A DNA stretch of 64,000 nt from G963662905 sp963662905 (GTDB lineage Bacteria; Bacteroidota; Bacteroidia; Bacteroidales; WRLA01), in assembly GCA_963662905.2 (NCBI GenBank), contig CAXXFD010000003.1, forward strand, positions 1,612,001-1,676,000, read 5' to 3'. The notes beneath the pieces were generated by a model that searched no databases, was not told the origin of the DNA, and worked only from the letters and a program-made list of their open reading frames with translations. This document shows positions 34,062-42,887 of the stretch, piece by piece; position 1 is the first letter of the stretch, and each line of letters begins with the position of its first letter. The translations under genes and the position numbers were made by a program.

Positions 34062-34442
34062 TTAACCTTTAGGAGCTTTCTTTTTATTCGCAACAGTCTT
34101 TTTGCGACCCTTACGCGTACGCGCATTGTTTTTTGTGCTCTGTCCCCTTAAAGGCAGACCAATACGATGACGGATTCCACGGTAGCAGCCAATGTCCATC
34201 AATCGTTTGATGTTCATTTGGGTTTCAGAACGAAGTTCTCCTTCTACTGTGTAATTGTTCGCAATAACTTCACGGACTTTTTTCTGCTCATCGTCTGTCC
34301 AGTCTTCAACTTTTTTATCTACATCTACTTCTGCTGCTTCTAAAATGCTTTGGGCTTTTGAGCGGCCTATTCCGAAGATATAAGTGAGGCTGATAACTCC
34401 TCTTTTGTTATTTGGTATATCAACACCAGCAATCCTTGCCAT
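34062..34442 (-). CDS. rpsM: 30S ribosomal protein S13
   Basis: The 126-residue protein begins MARIAGVDIPNNKRGVISL and has the helix-two-turn-helix region and the basic tail (GLPLRGQSTKNNARTRKG) that reaches towards the P-site tRNA. It forms bridges to the 50S subunit. It follows rpmJ, as usual at the start of the alpha group. Confidence 0.98.
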   Translation of the reverse strand: MARIAGVDIPNNKRGVISLTYIFGIGRSKAQSILEAAEVDVDKKVEDWTDDEQKKVREVIANNYTVEGELRSETQMNIKRLMDIGCYRGIRHRIGLPLRGQSTKNNARTRKGRKKTVANKKKAPKG

Positions 34443-34482
34443 AAAACTGATTTATTTTATCACTTTTGAACTAAATTTCTTA

Positions 34483-34599
34483 TTATCCCTGACGTTGTTT
34501 AAACTTAGGGTTTTTCTTGTTGATAACATAAAGTCTTCCTTTTCGGCGTACAATTTTGCATTCTGAAGACCTTTTCTTAATGGATGCTCTGACTTTCAT
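34483..34599 (-). CDS. rpmJ: 50S ribosomal protein L36, zinc-free form
   Basis: This 38-residue gene is easily missed. On the minus strand an ATG at 34599 opens MKVRASIKKRSSECKIVRR, and the frame ends KQRQG at a TAA at 34483-34485. Both ends are diagnostic of L36. Of the usual Cys3-His zinc ribbon only one Cys remains (in SSEC); the other positions are Ser, Asn and Phe. It is therefore a C-minus L36 that cannot bind zinc in the standard way. It sits between infA and rpsM, the conserved position. Confidence 0.95.
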   Translation of the reverse strand: MKVRASIKKRSSECKIVRRKGRLYVINKKNPKFKQRQG

Positions 34600-34628
34600 C
34601 TTTTCAAGCTGTTATTTAATTTCTTCTT

Positions 34629-34847
34629 TTATTTATAACGGTATGTAATTCGTCCTTTTGTGAGGTCGTATGGAGTCATTTCTACTTTTACTCGATCGCC
34701 GGGCAAAATTCTGATGTAATGCATCCTCATTTTACCACTGATATGTGCAGTGATAACATGACCGTTCTCGAGTTCAACTCGGAACATAGCATTTCCCAGC
34801 GATTCCACCACTGTACCATCTTGTTCTATAGAAGCTTGTTTCGCCAT
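34629..34847 (-). CDS. infA: Translation initiation factor IF-1
   Basis: The 72-residue protein is a single OB-fold domain: MAKQASIEQDGTVVESL start, VELENGHVITAHISGKMR, and the RITYRYK end. It binds the A site of the 30S subunit during initiation. It lies 4 bp after map and before rpmJ, the usual spc-alpha junction. Confidence 0.98.
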   Translation of the reverse strand: MAKQASIEQDGTVVESLGNAMFRVELENGHVITAHISGKMRMHYIRILPGDRVKVEMTPYDLTKGRITYRYK

Positions 34848-34851
34848 ATTT

Positions 34852-35634
34852 TTATTTCATTTCTTTGATAACCTCTTCAATATAATCAAAAGTTGATAGT
34901 ATTTCAGCCTTATCTCTCCGTACAACTACATCATGTTCATAATGTGCGGAAGGAAGGCGGTCGGCTGTTCTTATTGTCCAGCCATCCTTTTCCTGTACAA
35001 CCCTGTATTTACCCAAATTAATCATTGGTTCAATAGCCAACACCATACCTTCTTTAAGCATAGGGCCCCTGCCCCGGCGTCCAAAATTAGGCACTTCGGG
35101 TTTTTCGTGCAGCTGCCTGCCCAGGCCATGTCCTACTAGATCGCGAACCACAGAATAACCGCGCGCCTCTACATAGGTTTGAATGGCATGACCAATATCT
35201 CCGACCCTGTTGCCATGAACCGCCATTTCAATTCCTTTATATAATGATTCTTTAGTGGCTTTCATCAGCAAGGCAACTTCTTCCGCAATTGCTCCCACTC
35301 CAAATGTATAAGCCGAATCTCCATAAAAGCCGTTCATGTATGTTCCGCAATCGATAGAAGCGATGTCTCCTTCTTTCAGAACGTATTTCCCGGGAATCCC
35401 GTGTACCACATTTTCATTAATGGAGATACAAAGTGTTGCGGGAAACCCATACATGCCCTTGAAACCGGGTCTGGCACCATGATCCCTGATAAACTGCTCC
35501 GCTATTTCGTCCAGTTTTTGTGTTTCCACTCCGGGGCGAATATGCTTTGCAACTTCAGCCAGGGTTTTACCAACAAGTAAAGAACTTTTTCGTAATAACT
35601 CTACTTCCTCTTCCGATTTGATAGGTATTTTCAT
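34852..35634 (-). CDS. map: Methionine aminopeptidase, type I
   Basis: The 260-residue enzyme removes the initiator methionine from new proteins. The five metal ligands of the pita-bread fold are visible: Asp in SIDCGTYMNGFYGDSAY (two), His in GHGLGRQLHEKP, Glu in AIEPMI and a late Glu. There is no N-terminal zinc finger, so it is the short type Ia form. It is placed between secY and infA. Confidence 0.97.
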   Translation of the reverse strand: MKIPIKSEEEVELLRKSSLLVGKTLAEVAKHIRPGVETQKLDEIAEQFIRDHGARPGFKGMYGFPATLCISINENVVHGIPGKYVLKEGDIASIDCGTYMNGFYGDSAYTFGVGAIAEEVALLMKATKESLYKGIEMAVHGNRVGDIGHAIQTYVEARGYSVVRDLVGHGLGRQLHEKPEVPNFGRRGRGPMLKEGMVLAIEPMINLGKYRVVQEKDGWTIRTADRLPSAHYEHDVVVRRDKAEILSTFDYIEEVIKEMK

Positions 35635-35648
35635 TAAATGCTTGCGTT

Positions 35649-37004
35649 TTACATAATGCCACCACTGCGGCCTTTTATCCTTCCTGATTTGGTAAGGCCA
35701 TCATAATGGCGCATCAGCAGGTGGCTTTCGATCTGGTACAAAGTATCCAAAACAACTCCCACAAGGATAAGCAATGATGTACCGCCGTAGAACTGCGAAA
35801 ACTGGGTTGTTACTCCCAATAAACTGACCAATGAAGGCATAATAGCTACGAAGGCAAGAAATATAGAACCAGGCAAGGTAATGCGCGACATTACCGTATC
35901 AATAAAATCAGCAGTGCGCTTGCCGGGTTTCACACCGGGTATAAATCCTCCATTTTTCTTCATATCTTCCGCCATTTGGTTCGGATTCACTGTAATAGCA
36001 GTATAGAAATAAGTAAAGAGGATAATAAGGATGGCAGTAACAAAATTATACCAAAAGCCTTGAATATTGGTGAATGCGGCTGCAAAGCTACCCATTGTTT
36101 CACTATCGCTGAAACCTGCAAGTGTAAGAGGAAGGAACATGATTGCCTGAGCAAAGATGATCGGCATAACACCTGCGGCATTTACTTTAAGCGGAATATA
36201 CTGACGAACACCACCATACTGACGGTTACCAACAACGCGTTTAGCGTATTGTACCGGTATTTTGCGTGTTCCCTGTACCAATAAAATAGTAAGCAGGATC
36301 ACAGCTATCAGCACAACAATTTCCAGAACAAAGAATACCAGTCCGCCACCTTTTTCTTCCATTCGCGAAATAAACTCCCCGAAAAGTGCAAAAGGCAGAC
36401 GGGCAATGATACCAATCATGATAATCAATGAGATACCATTTCCAATTCCTTTGTCCGTAATACGTTCTCCAAGCCACATAACAAACATGGTTCCGGAAAT
36501 AAGTATAACGATACTGGAAATCCAGAAGAATGTAGTTGGGCTGGTAATATTCGGATTAAAAGGAGTAATAGCTTCTGCAGGTAACTGTGAAACCAGGTTG
36601 GCAATATAACCGGGAGCCTGGAAACCGGTAACAATAATAGTAAGATAACGTGTAATCTGATTAATTTTCCTTCTTCCGCTTTCACCTTCTTTTTGCAGGC
36701 GCTGGAAATACGGTACCGCCATTCCTAGCAGCTGAATAACGATTGATGCCGAGATATAAGGCATAATTCCCAAGGCAAAAATAGAAGCATTGGAAAATGC
36801 ACCACCAGAAAACATATTGAGCAATCCGAGCAATCCGCTTGACGACTGGCTCTGCAGGTTAGCGAGCTGGTTGGGATCAACGCCCGGGATTACCACATAT
36901 GCACCCAAACGGTAAATCAATATTATTCCGATGGTATAGAGTATCCGCTTGCGCAGTTCCTCAATTTTCCAGATATTTTTTATGGTCTCTATCAGTTTTT
37001 TCAT
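35649..37004 (-). CDS. secY: Preprotein translocase subunit SecY
   Basis: The 451-residue channel protein has ten membrane helices. Early motifs are RLGAYVVIPGVD and the Gly/Ser-rich plug region (SSSGLLGLLNMFSGGAF); later ones are NRQYGGVRQYIPLKVN and GFIPGVKPGKRTADFI. It forms the SecYEG pore, which works with the fused SecDF encoded at 5042-8218. It follows rplO by 58 bp and precedes map by 14 bp. Confidence 0.98.
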   Translation of the reverse strand: MKKLIETIKNIWKIEELRKRILYTIGIILIYRLGAYVVIPGVDPNQLANLQSQSSSGLLGLLNMFSGGAFSNASIFALGIMPYISASIVIQLLGMAVPYFQRLQKEGESGRRKINQITRYLTIIVTGFQAPGYIANLVSQLPAEAITPFNPNITSPTTFFWISSIVILISGTMFVMWLGERITDKGIGNGISLIIMIGIIARLPFALFGEFISRMEEKGGGLVFFVLEIVVLIAVILLTILLVQGTRKIPVQYAKRVVGNRQYGGVRQYIPLKVNAAGVMPIIFAQAIMFLPLTLAGFSDSETMGSFAAAFTNIQGFWYNFVTAILIILFTYFYTAITVNPNQMAEDMKKNGGFIPGVKPGKRTADFIDTVMSRITLPGSIFLAFVAIMPSLVSLLGVTTQFSQFYGGTSLLILVGVVLDTLYQIESHLLMRHYDGLTKSGRIKGRSGGIM

Positions 37005-37062
37005 TAGTTCGTGATTTGTTTACTGCACCGCTAGCGGTACAGTCATAGAATCTGTAAAACTA

Positions 37063-37509
37063 TTAAATTTTTGTAGCAACGCCACCTTTAGCTTCGATAG
37101 CTTCCTGAGCAGATTTGGAAAAAGCGTGTGCGCTAACTTCTATTTTGCTGTTCAGTTCTCCACGTCCAAGCACCTTTACTTTATCGTTTTTTGAAGCGAT
37201 ACCAAGGTCACAAAAAACCTGAAAATCAAATACGTTGATACCTTTCTCCTGAGAAATTTTTTCAAGGTTTTCGATGTTTACCGGAGTATATTCAACGCGG
37301 TTGATATTTTTAAAACCTCCTTTTGGCACCCTGCGGTAAAGGGGCATCTGACCACCTTCAAAACCAAGTTTACGGCTATAACCAGACCGTGATTTCGCAC
37401 CTTTATGGCCACGGGTAGCAGTACCGCCATGTCCGGAACCTTGTCCACGGGCAATACGTTTGCTGCTTTTAACAGCTCCTTTGGCTGGTTTCAGATTACC
37501 TAAATCCAT
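37063..37509 (-). CDS. rplO: 50S ribosomal protein L15
   Basis: The 148-residue protein starts MDLGNLKPAKGAVKSSKR and has the glycine/basic-rich N-terminal arm (RGQGSGHGGTATRGHKGAKS) that threads into 23S rRNA, then the globular part. It is located between rpmD and secY. Confidence 0.98.
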   Translation of the reverse strand: MDLGNLKPAKGAVKSSKRIARGQGSGHGGTATRGHKGAKSRSGYSRKLGFEGGQMPLYRRVPKGGFKNINRVEYTPVNIENLEKISQEKGINVFDFQVFCDLGIASKNDKVKVLGRGELNSKIEVSAHAFSKSAQEAIEAKGGVATKI

Positions 37510-37534
37510 GTTTATATCGTTTAATAGTTATCGA

Positions 37535-37720
37535 TTAAATTTCTTCAACTTTCACCAAGTGGGTTACTTTAGCCACCATTCCTAAAATTTGTGGTGATTG
37601 TTCGTGTTCTACGCTATGGTTCATTTTCCTGAGTCCGAGAGCTTCCAGAGTAGCTTTCTGGTCTTTTGGGCGGCGGATTGAACTGCGCACCTGTGTTATT
37701 TTAATCTTCTTCATACTCAT
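37535..37720 (-). CDS. rpmD: 50S ribosomal protein L30
   Basis: This is a 61-residue protein with the L30 core (KIKITQVRSSIRRPKDQKAT, then LGLRKMNHSV). A second ATG two codons in (37714) could be the true start. It is located between rpsE and rplO in standard spc order. Confidence 0.97.
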   Translation of the reverse strand: MSMKKIKITQVRSSIRRPKDQKATLEALGLRKMNHSVEHEQSPQILGMVAKVTHLVKVEEI

Positions 37721-37728
37721 GCAAAATT

Positions 37729-38247
37729 TTAACCATTAAAAACTTTATTGAGATCAATACCACGGAGTTGTGCTACTGTATAAGGATCGCGCATCAATTT
37801 AAGTGCATTGATCGTAGCTTTAACAACACTGTGTGGGTTTGATGATCCTTTTGATTTCGCGAGAACGTCTTTTACTCCAACGCTTTCGAGTACAGCGCGC
37901 ATGGCACCTCCGGCAATTACACCAGTACCTGGCGCGGCAGGTTTCATAAAGACATTAGCACCACTGTATTTACCAATTTGTTCATGAGGGATGGTTCCAT
38001 TGAGAACCGGCACATGAATAAGGTTCTTTTTGGCATCATCAATACCTTTGGCAATAGCAGAAGTAACTTCTTTTGCTTTACCCAGGCCGTAACCAACAAC
38101 ACCGTTTTCATCGCCGACCACAACAATAGCCGAGAAACTAAATGTTCTACCCCCTTTGGTAACTTTGGTCACCCTTTGGATACTCACGAGGCGGTCTTTT
38201 AACTCAATCTCGCTTGATTTAACTCTTTTGATATTAACGTCTGACAT
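37729..38247 (-). CDS. rpsE: 30S ribosomal protein S5
   Basis: The 172-residue protein has the S5 N-terminal domain (RVTKVTKGGRTFSFSAIVVV) with the loop that guards decoding fidelity, and the C-terminal domain (GTGVIAGGAMRAVLE). It is located between rplR and rpmD. Confidence 0.98.
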   Translation of the reverse strand: MSDVNIKRVKSSEIELKDRLVSIQRVTKVTKGGRTFSFSAIVVVGDENGVVGYGLGKAKEVTSAIAKGIDDAKKNLIHVPVLNGTIPHEQIGKYSGANVFMKPAAPGTGVIAGGAMRAVLESVGVKDVLAKSKGSSNPHSVVKATINALKLMRDPYTVAQLRGIDLNKVFNG

Positions 38248-38256
38248 AGTTTCTCT

Positions 38257-38616
38257 TTAAAATTTAAGGCCTGCTTCCCTGGCACCTTCTGCCAGAGCTT
38301 TAACCCTACCGTGATACAAATAACCATTTCTGTCAAATACTACAGCTTGTACACCTGCTTCGGTTGCTTTCTGTGCTATTCTTTGGCCAATCAGTTTTGC
38401 CTGATCAATTTTCGTACCGTTCACTTCAGCCTCTTTTTCCATAGTTGAGGCTGAACAGATGGTTTTTCCGCTAATGTCATCAATAAGCTGGGCATAAATT
38501 TGTTTGTTGCTTTTGAAAACACTGAGCCTTGGCCTGTCTGCACTACCGCTGACAACTTTTCTGATCCGTTTTTTAATACGGAACCTGCTATATTCTTTTT
38601 TATTCTTGATAGCCAT
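38257..38616 (-). CDS. rplR: 50S ribosomal protein L18
   Basis: I start at the ATG at 38616 (MAIKNKKEYSRF), since the four extra codons upstream have no family support. The 119-residue protein binds 5S rRNA. Recognisable parts are RPRLSVFKSNKQIYAQLIDD and FDRNGYLYHGRVKALAEGAR. Confidence 0.97.
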   Translation of the reverse strand: MAIKNKKEYSRFRIKKRIRKVVSGSADRPRLSVFKSNKQIYAQLIDDISGKTICSASTMEKEAEVNGTKIDQAKLIGQRIAQKATEAGVQAVVFDRNGYLYHGRVKALAEGAREAGLKF

Positions 38617-38643
38617 TCTGCAATACAATTTAATAAGTTACTA

Positions 38644-39198
38644 TTAACTGGAAGCTGTTTTACCTGCCTTACGGCGTACAACTTCACCTTTATACAGGAT
38701 ACCTTTTCCTTTATAAGGTTCGGGTTTCCTCATAGAACGGATCTTTGCAGCGATCTGTCCAACAAGTTGTTTATCGCAGCTGGTCAGCTTGAGTGTTGGG
38801 TTTTTACCACGCTCGGCAGTTGATTCTGCTTTAACTTCCGGAGGAAGCTCCAGGTAGATATGATGTGAATAGCCCAGGTTAATTTCCAGCACCTGCCCGG
38901 TAGCTGCTACTTTATAACCAACGCCAACAAACTCCTGCTCAATTGTGAAACCTTCGGTAACACCAATGATCATATTATTGATCAAGGCACGGTACAAACC
39001 ATGGTAAGATTTGTTTTGTTTGCTTTCTTCTTCGATGGTAAGAATAATAGTATTATCCTCAACGCCCACAGTTACAGCGGGATTAACATCCCGAGTGAGT
39101 TCGCCAAGTTTTCCTTTTACAGTAACCAGATTATCGGCTGAGACTTTCACCTCTACACCTGCCGGTATGTTAATGGGTAATTTTCCTATACGTGACAT
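38644..39198 (-). CDS. rplF: 50S ribosomal protein L6
   Basis: The 184-residue protein has two L6 repeats. It starts MSRIGKLPINIPAGVEV and ends with the signature PEPYKGKGILYKGE. It sits near the factor-binding site of the 50S subunit. It is located between rpsH and rplR. Confidence 0.98.
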   Translation of the reverse strand: MSRIGKLPINIPAGVEVKVSADNLVTVKGKLGELTRDVNPAVTVGVEDNTIILTIEEESKQNKSYHGLYRALINNMIIGVTEGFTIEQEFVGVGYKVAATGQVLEINLGYSHHIYLELPPEVKAESTAERGKNPTLKLTSCDKQLVGQIAAKIRSMRKPEPYKGKGILYKGEVVRRKAGKTASS

Positions 39199-39217
39199 AA
39201 TCTTGCTCCTTTTTGGA

Positions 39218-39616
39218 TTAACTTACATAACAAACTACTTCTCCTCCGACACCAAGGTCGCGGGCTTCTTTATCAGAAATCACACCGTTTGAGGTAGAGA
39301 TAATGGCAATTCCAAGTCCGTTAAGTACTCGGGGAAGGTTTTTGCTGTCGGCATACTTCCTAAGACCCGGACGGCTAACTCTTTCAATTTTACGGATGGC
39401 AGCCTCTTTAGTGACAGGATGATACTTCAGGGCAATTTTGATAGTGCCTGGAACTTTATCATCAACAAATTTATAGTTCAGGATGTATCCTTTATCATAG
39501 AGGATTCGGGTAATTGCCTTCTTCATATTGGAAGAAGGGATTTCAACTACACGATGTTTTGCCATGATAGCATTCCTGATGCGGGTCAAATAATCTGCTA
39601 TTGGATCGGTTAACAT
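39218..39616 (-). CDS. rpsH: 30S ribosomal protein S8
   Basis: The 132-residue protein starts MLTDPIADYLTRIRNAIMA and ends with the S8 signature GIAIISTSNGVISDKEAR and GGEVVCYVS. It binds the central 16S domain, and in E. coli it represses the spc operon. Confidence 0.98.
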   Translation of the reverse strand: MLTDPIADYLTRIRNAIMAKHRVVEIPSSNMKKAITRILYDKGYILNYKFVDDKVPGTIKIALKYHPVTKEAAIRKIERVSRPGLRKYADSKNLPRVLNGLGIAIISTSNGVISDKEARDLGVGGEVVCYVS

Positions 39617-39657
39617 ATTCTAATTTTATTTTAATTCTCTCTCTGTCAAAATATTAA

Positions 39658-39927
39658 CTACCAGCTCGCTTTTCTTACGCCTGGAATTTTACCGTTGGAA
39701 GCCATTTCCCTGAAATTAATACGGGAAATACCAAACTGACGCATATACCCTTTTGGACGGCCTGTGAGTTTGCATCGGTTGTGCAGACGCACCGGGCTTG
39801 CATTTTTAGGAAGTTTCTGAAGAGCTTCCCAATCGCCAAGGGCTTTTAATTCTGCCCTCTTTTCGGCATATTTTTCTACAAGACGTGCACGTTTGATTTC
39901 GCGGGCTTTCATTGATTCTTTTGCCAT
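39658..39927 (-). CDS. rpsN: 30S ribosomal protein S14, long zinc-free form
   Basis: The 89-residue protein is the longer S14 type with no CxxC zinc pair (MAKESMKAREIKRARLVEKY; NRCKLTGRPKGYMRQFGISR). Together with the L36 here, it gives a zinc-sparing ribosome. It is located between rplE and rpsH. Confidence 0.97.
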   Translation of the reverse strand: MAKESMKAREIKRARLVEKYAEKRAELKALGDWEALQKLPKNASPVRLHNRCKLTGRPKGYMRQFGISRINFREMASNGKIPGVRKASW

Positions 39928-39936
39928 AACTCTATA

Positions 39937-40485
39937 TTATTTTGTAAAGGGGAACCCAAAATGTTTCAACAATTCCATTGCCTCTTTATCTGTTTTTGCA
40001 GAGGTTACAAAGGTAATGTCCATACCATTGATACGAGCTACTTGGTCCATCACAATTTCCGGGAAAATGATCTGTTCGGTAACACCGAATGTGAAGTTTC
40101 CACGGCCGTCAAAACCTTTGGCTTTAATCCCTTTGAAATCTCGGATACGTGGGATAGCGACTGCAATTAGTCGATCCAGGAATTCATACATATTTTGACG
40201 ACGCAGGGTAACACGCACACCAATGGGCATTCCTTTACGGAGCTTAAAGTTAGAGATATCTCTTTTTGATTTCGTTGCCACTGCTTTCTGTCCGACAATC
40301 ATTGACATTTCCTGTATGCCGGTATCGATCAGTTTTTTATCAACGATAGCAGCACCCATACCCTGATTAACAGAGATTTTTTCAATTTTAGGCACTTGCA
40401 TCACGGATTTGTACTCAAACTGCTTCATCAAAGCAGGCACAATTTCCTTTTTATACTTTTCTTCTAATCTTGGTACGTAGCTCAT
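39937..40485 (-). CDS. rplE: 50S ribosomal protein L5
   Basis: The 182-residue protein binds 5S rRNA and contacts P-site tRNA. Motifs: MQVPKIEKISVNQGMG, then RVTLRRQNMYEFLDRL. Its start codon overlaps the rplX stop by one base, which suggests coupled translation. Confidence 0.98.
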   Translation of the reverse strand: MSYVPRLEEKYKKEIVPALMKQFEYKSVMQVPKIEKISVNQGMGAAIVDKKLIDTGIQEMSMIVGQKAVATKSKRDISNFKLRKGMPIGVRVTLRRQNMYEFLDRLIAVAIPRIRDFKGIKAKGFDGRGNFTFGVTEQIIFPEIVMDQVARINGMDITFVTSAKTDKEAMELLKHFGFPFTK

Positions 40486-40808
40486 TACTTGATAACCTCC
40501 CCTGATTTTTTAGAATAACGAACGGTCTTGTTGGATTTGTCATCGGTTTTACGTCCGACCCTTGTAGGGTTTCCGGCATTATCAACGACCATCAGGTTGG
40601 AAATATGAATTCCGGCCTCTTGTTTCACAATGCCGCCCTGTGGGTTATTGGCATTGGGTTTGGTGTGTTTGGATACCATATTGGCACCTTCTACAATAGC
40701 CCGTTCTTTCGTTTTATCAACCTGAAGTACTTTGCCCTTCATTCCCTTGCTGTTACCGGCTATAACTTTGACGGTATCACCTTTTTTGATATGGAATTTC
40801 TTTTGCAT
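40485..40808 (-). CDS. rplX: 50S ribosomal protein L24
   Basis: The 107-residue protein has the KOW motif near its start (HIKKGDTVKVIAGNSKGMKG). It is an early 50S assembly initiator. It lies between rplN and rplE. Confidence 0.98.
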   Translation of the reverse strand: MQKKFHIKKGDTVKVIAGNSKGMKGKVLQVDKTKERAIVEGANMVSKHTKPNANNPQGGIVKQEAGIHISNLMVVDNAGNPTRVGRKTDDKSNKTVRYSKKSGEVIK

Positions 40809-40820
40809 AGTGATATACTT

Positions 40821-41189
40821 TTAAAGCACTTCGGGTGCCAATGAAACAATTTTCATATATTGTTTTTCCCTGAGCTCACGTGCCACAGGGCCAAAAATAC
40901 GCGTTCCCATCATTTCGCCTGCCTGATTGAGCAACACAGCTGCATTGTCATCAAATCGGATATAGGAACCATCATTTCGGCGGATTTCCTTTTTGGTCCG
41001 GACAACCACAGCCTTATAAACTGTACCTTTTTTGGCAGTACCACCCGGAATCGCACTCTTAACGGCAACAACAATTTTATCACCGATGGATGCGTAACGG
41101 CGGCCGGTACCTCCAAGCACCCTGATACAGAGCACTTCTTTTGCGCCACTGTTATCGGCGACCATTAATCTTGATTCTTGTTGTATCAT
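40821..41189 (-). CDS. rplN: 50S ribosomal protein L14
   Basis: The 122-residue protein starts MIQQESRLMVADNSGAKEV, a typical L14. It lies at the 50S-30S interface. It is placed 2 bp after rpsQ. Confidence 0.98.
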   Translation of the reverse strand: MIQQESRLMVADNSGAKEVLCIRVLGGTGRRYASIGDKIVVAVKSAIPGGTAKKGTVYKAVVVRTKKEIRRNDGSYIRFDDNAAVLLNQAGEMMGTRIFGPVARELREKQYMKIVSLAPEVL

Positions 41190-41191
41190 AA

Positions 41192-41446
41192 TTACTTAGC
41201 TCTTTCAATAATTTCGACTAAACGCCAGCATTTATTTTTGCTTAAAGGCCTTGTTTCGGCAATAGTTACTGTATCCCCGATGTTGGCTTCGTTGTTTTCA
41301 TCGTGGGCGGTAAATTTAGTGCTTTTACGGATAAATTTACCATATATAGGATGCTTTTCCATTCGGTCAACTTTTACTACGATTGACTTTTGCATCTTAT
41401 TGCTGACAACAATACCTGTCCTTTCTTTTCTCAAATTACGTTCCAT
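41192..41446 (-). CDS. rpsQ: 30S ribosomal protein S17
   Basis: The 84-residue OB-fold protein starts MERNLRKERTGIVVSNKMQK and contains GDTVTIAETRPLSKNKCWRL, the S17 signature. It lies 4 bp after rpmC. Confidence 0.98.
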   Translation of the reverse strand: MERNLRKERTGIVVSNKMQKSIVVKVDRMEKHPIYGKFIRKSTKFTAHDENNEANIGDTVTIAETRPLSKNKCWRLVEIIERAK

Positions 41447-41450
41447 AGTG

Positions 41451-41657
41451 TTAGGCTTTCTTGGTTGCTTGAATTTCCCGACTGCGTATTTCTGTCTTGA
41501 TCCTGGCTATCGTCTTTCTGTGCTGCTTCAATACGTTTGTATTTTCAAGCGGAGACACAGCATGATTTATTTTAAGCCTTGTAATTTGCTTCTGCTCCTC
41601 CTCAAGTCTTTCCTGCAGGTCACTGGTTGACAGTTCTTTAATGACTTCTTGTTTCAT
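41451..41657 (-). CDS. rpmC: 50S ribosomal protein L29
   Basis: The 68-residue, two-helix protein has an ELSTSDLQERLEEEQKQ start and the KTIARIKTEI tail. It lies beside the exit tunnel, where trigger factor and SRP dock. It is located between rplP and rpsQ. Confidence 0.97.
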   Translation of the reverse strand: MKQEVIKELSTSDLQERLEEEQKQITRLKINHAVSPLENTNVLKQHRKTIARIKTEIRSREIQATKKA

Positions 41658-41689
41658 CTTTATTTAAGGAAGTTAAATTATATACTAAA

Positions 41690-42112
41690 CTATGCTTCAA
41701 AATAATCACGGCGAACCATGAATTTAGTTTTAACCGGCAGCTTTTGGGCAGCTAAACGAAGGGCTTCACGAGCCACTTCCAGGCTTACGCCATCGGCTTC
41801 AAAAAGAATCCTGCCCGGGTTAACACGTGCTACAAACATTTCGGGAGCACCTTTACCTTTACCCATACGAACTTCGGCTGGTTTACTGGTAATAGGCTTA
41901 TCGGGGAATATTCTGATCCATAATTGTCCTTCACGTTTCATATGACGTGTTACTGCCTGACGGGCAGCTTCAATCTGGCGGCCGTTAATCCATGCAAATT
42001 CTAATGACTTTATTGCGAAAGAGCCCATTGAAATCTGGTGGCCACGGTTTGCATTTCCCTTCATGCGGCCTTTTTGCTGCTTCCTGTATTTGGTTTTTCT
42101 TGGCTGTAACAT
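41690..42112 (-). CDS. rplP: 50S ribosomal protein L16
   Basis: The 140-residue protein starts MLQPRKTKYRKQQKGRMKG and contains RIFPDKPITSKPAEVRMGKG, the L16 signature. It supports A-site tRNA positioning. It lies between rpsC and rpmC. Confidence 0.98.
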   Translation of the reverse strand: MLQPRKTKYRKQQKGRMKGNANRGHQISMGSFAIKSLEFAWINGRQIEAARQAVTRHMKREGQLWIRIFPDKPITSKPAEVRMGKGKGAPEMFVARVNPGRILFEADGVSLEVAREALRLAAQKLPVKTKFMVRRDYFEA

Positions 42113-42145
42113 TTTGTCTTATCCAATTATAATGATTACCGAATA

Positions 42146-42862
42146 TTATCTTCTTTTTCTTCCACCGGGTCGTCTGTTGTTACCTCCGCCATGAACTTTT
42201 TTGTTTTGCTCCTGGCCGGTTGGCACCAATTCCGGTTTTCCGTAAATTTCACCTTTACATATCCATACTTTCACTCCAATGCGGCCATAAGTTGTATGAG
42301 CCTCAGCTTGGGCGTAGTCAATATCTGCACGAAGTGTATGAAGAGGAGTACGTCCTTCTTTATACATCTCGTTTCGAGCCATTTCGGCACCACCGAGACG
42401 GCCTGAAATCAGAACCTTGATTCCTTCAGCATTCATGCGCATTGTACTGGCAACAGAAGTTTTAATGGCACGACGGAACGAAACACGACCTTCGATTTGA
42501 CGAGCGATTGAGTTGGCTACCAGGAAAGCATCCAGCTCCGGACGTTTAATCTCGGAAATATTGATCTGTACTTCTTTGTTTGTTAATTTCTTCAGCTCTT
42601 CTTTCAGTTTATCAACTTCCTGGCCTCCTTTTCCGATAATAATACCTGGGCGGGCAGTGTTAATAGTAACCGTTACAAGCTTTAATGTGCGGGCGATGTG
42701 AATCTTTGATATGCTGGCTTTGGCAAGGCGTGCATTCAGGTATTCCCTGATTTTTTCGTCTTCGATGAGTTTCTGGTCGAACTTACGTCCACCATACCAG
42801 TTGGAATCCCATCCTTTAATGATACCAAGTCTCAGGCCGATTGGATTTGTTTTTTGTCCCAT
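42146..42862 (-). CDS. rpsC: 30S ribosomal protein S3
   Basis: The 238-residue protein starts MGQKTNPIGLRLGIIKGWDS. It has a KH domain (PGIIIGKGGQEVDKLKEEL) and the C-terminal domain (ISGRLGGAEMARNE). It forms part of the mRNA entry helicase. The tail is Arg/Gly-rich. Confidence 0.98.
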   Translation of the reverse strand: MGQKTNPIGLRLGIIKGWDSNWYGGRKFDQKLIEDEKIREYLNARLAKASISKIHIARTLKLVTVTINTARPGIIIGKGGQEVDKLKEELKKLTNKEVQINISEIKRPELDAFLVANSIARQIEGRVSFRRAIKTSVASTMRMNAEGIKVLISGRLGGAEMARNEMYKEGRTPLHTLRADIDYAQAEAHTTYGRIGVKVWICKGEIYGKPELVPTGQEQNKKVHGGGNNRRPGGRKRR

Positions 42863-42887
42863 TATATAGCAATCGTTAATTAACTTG

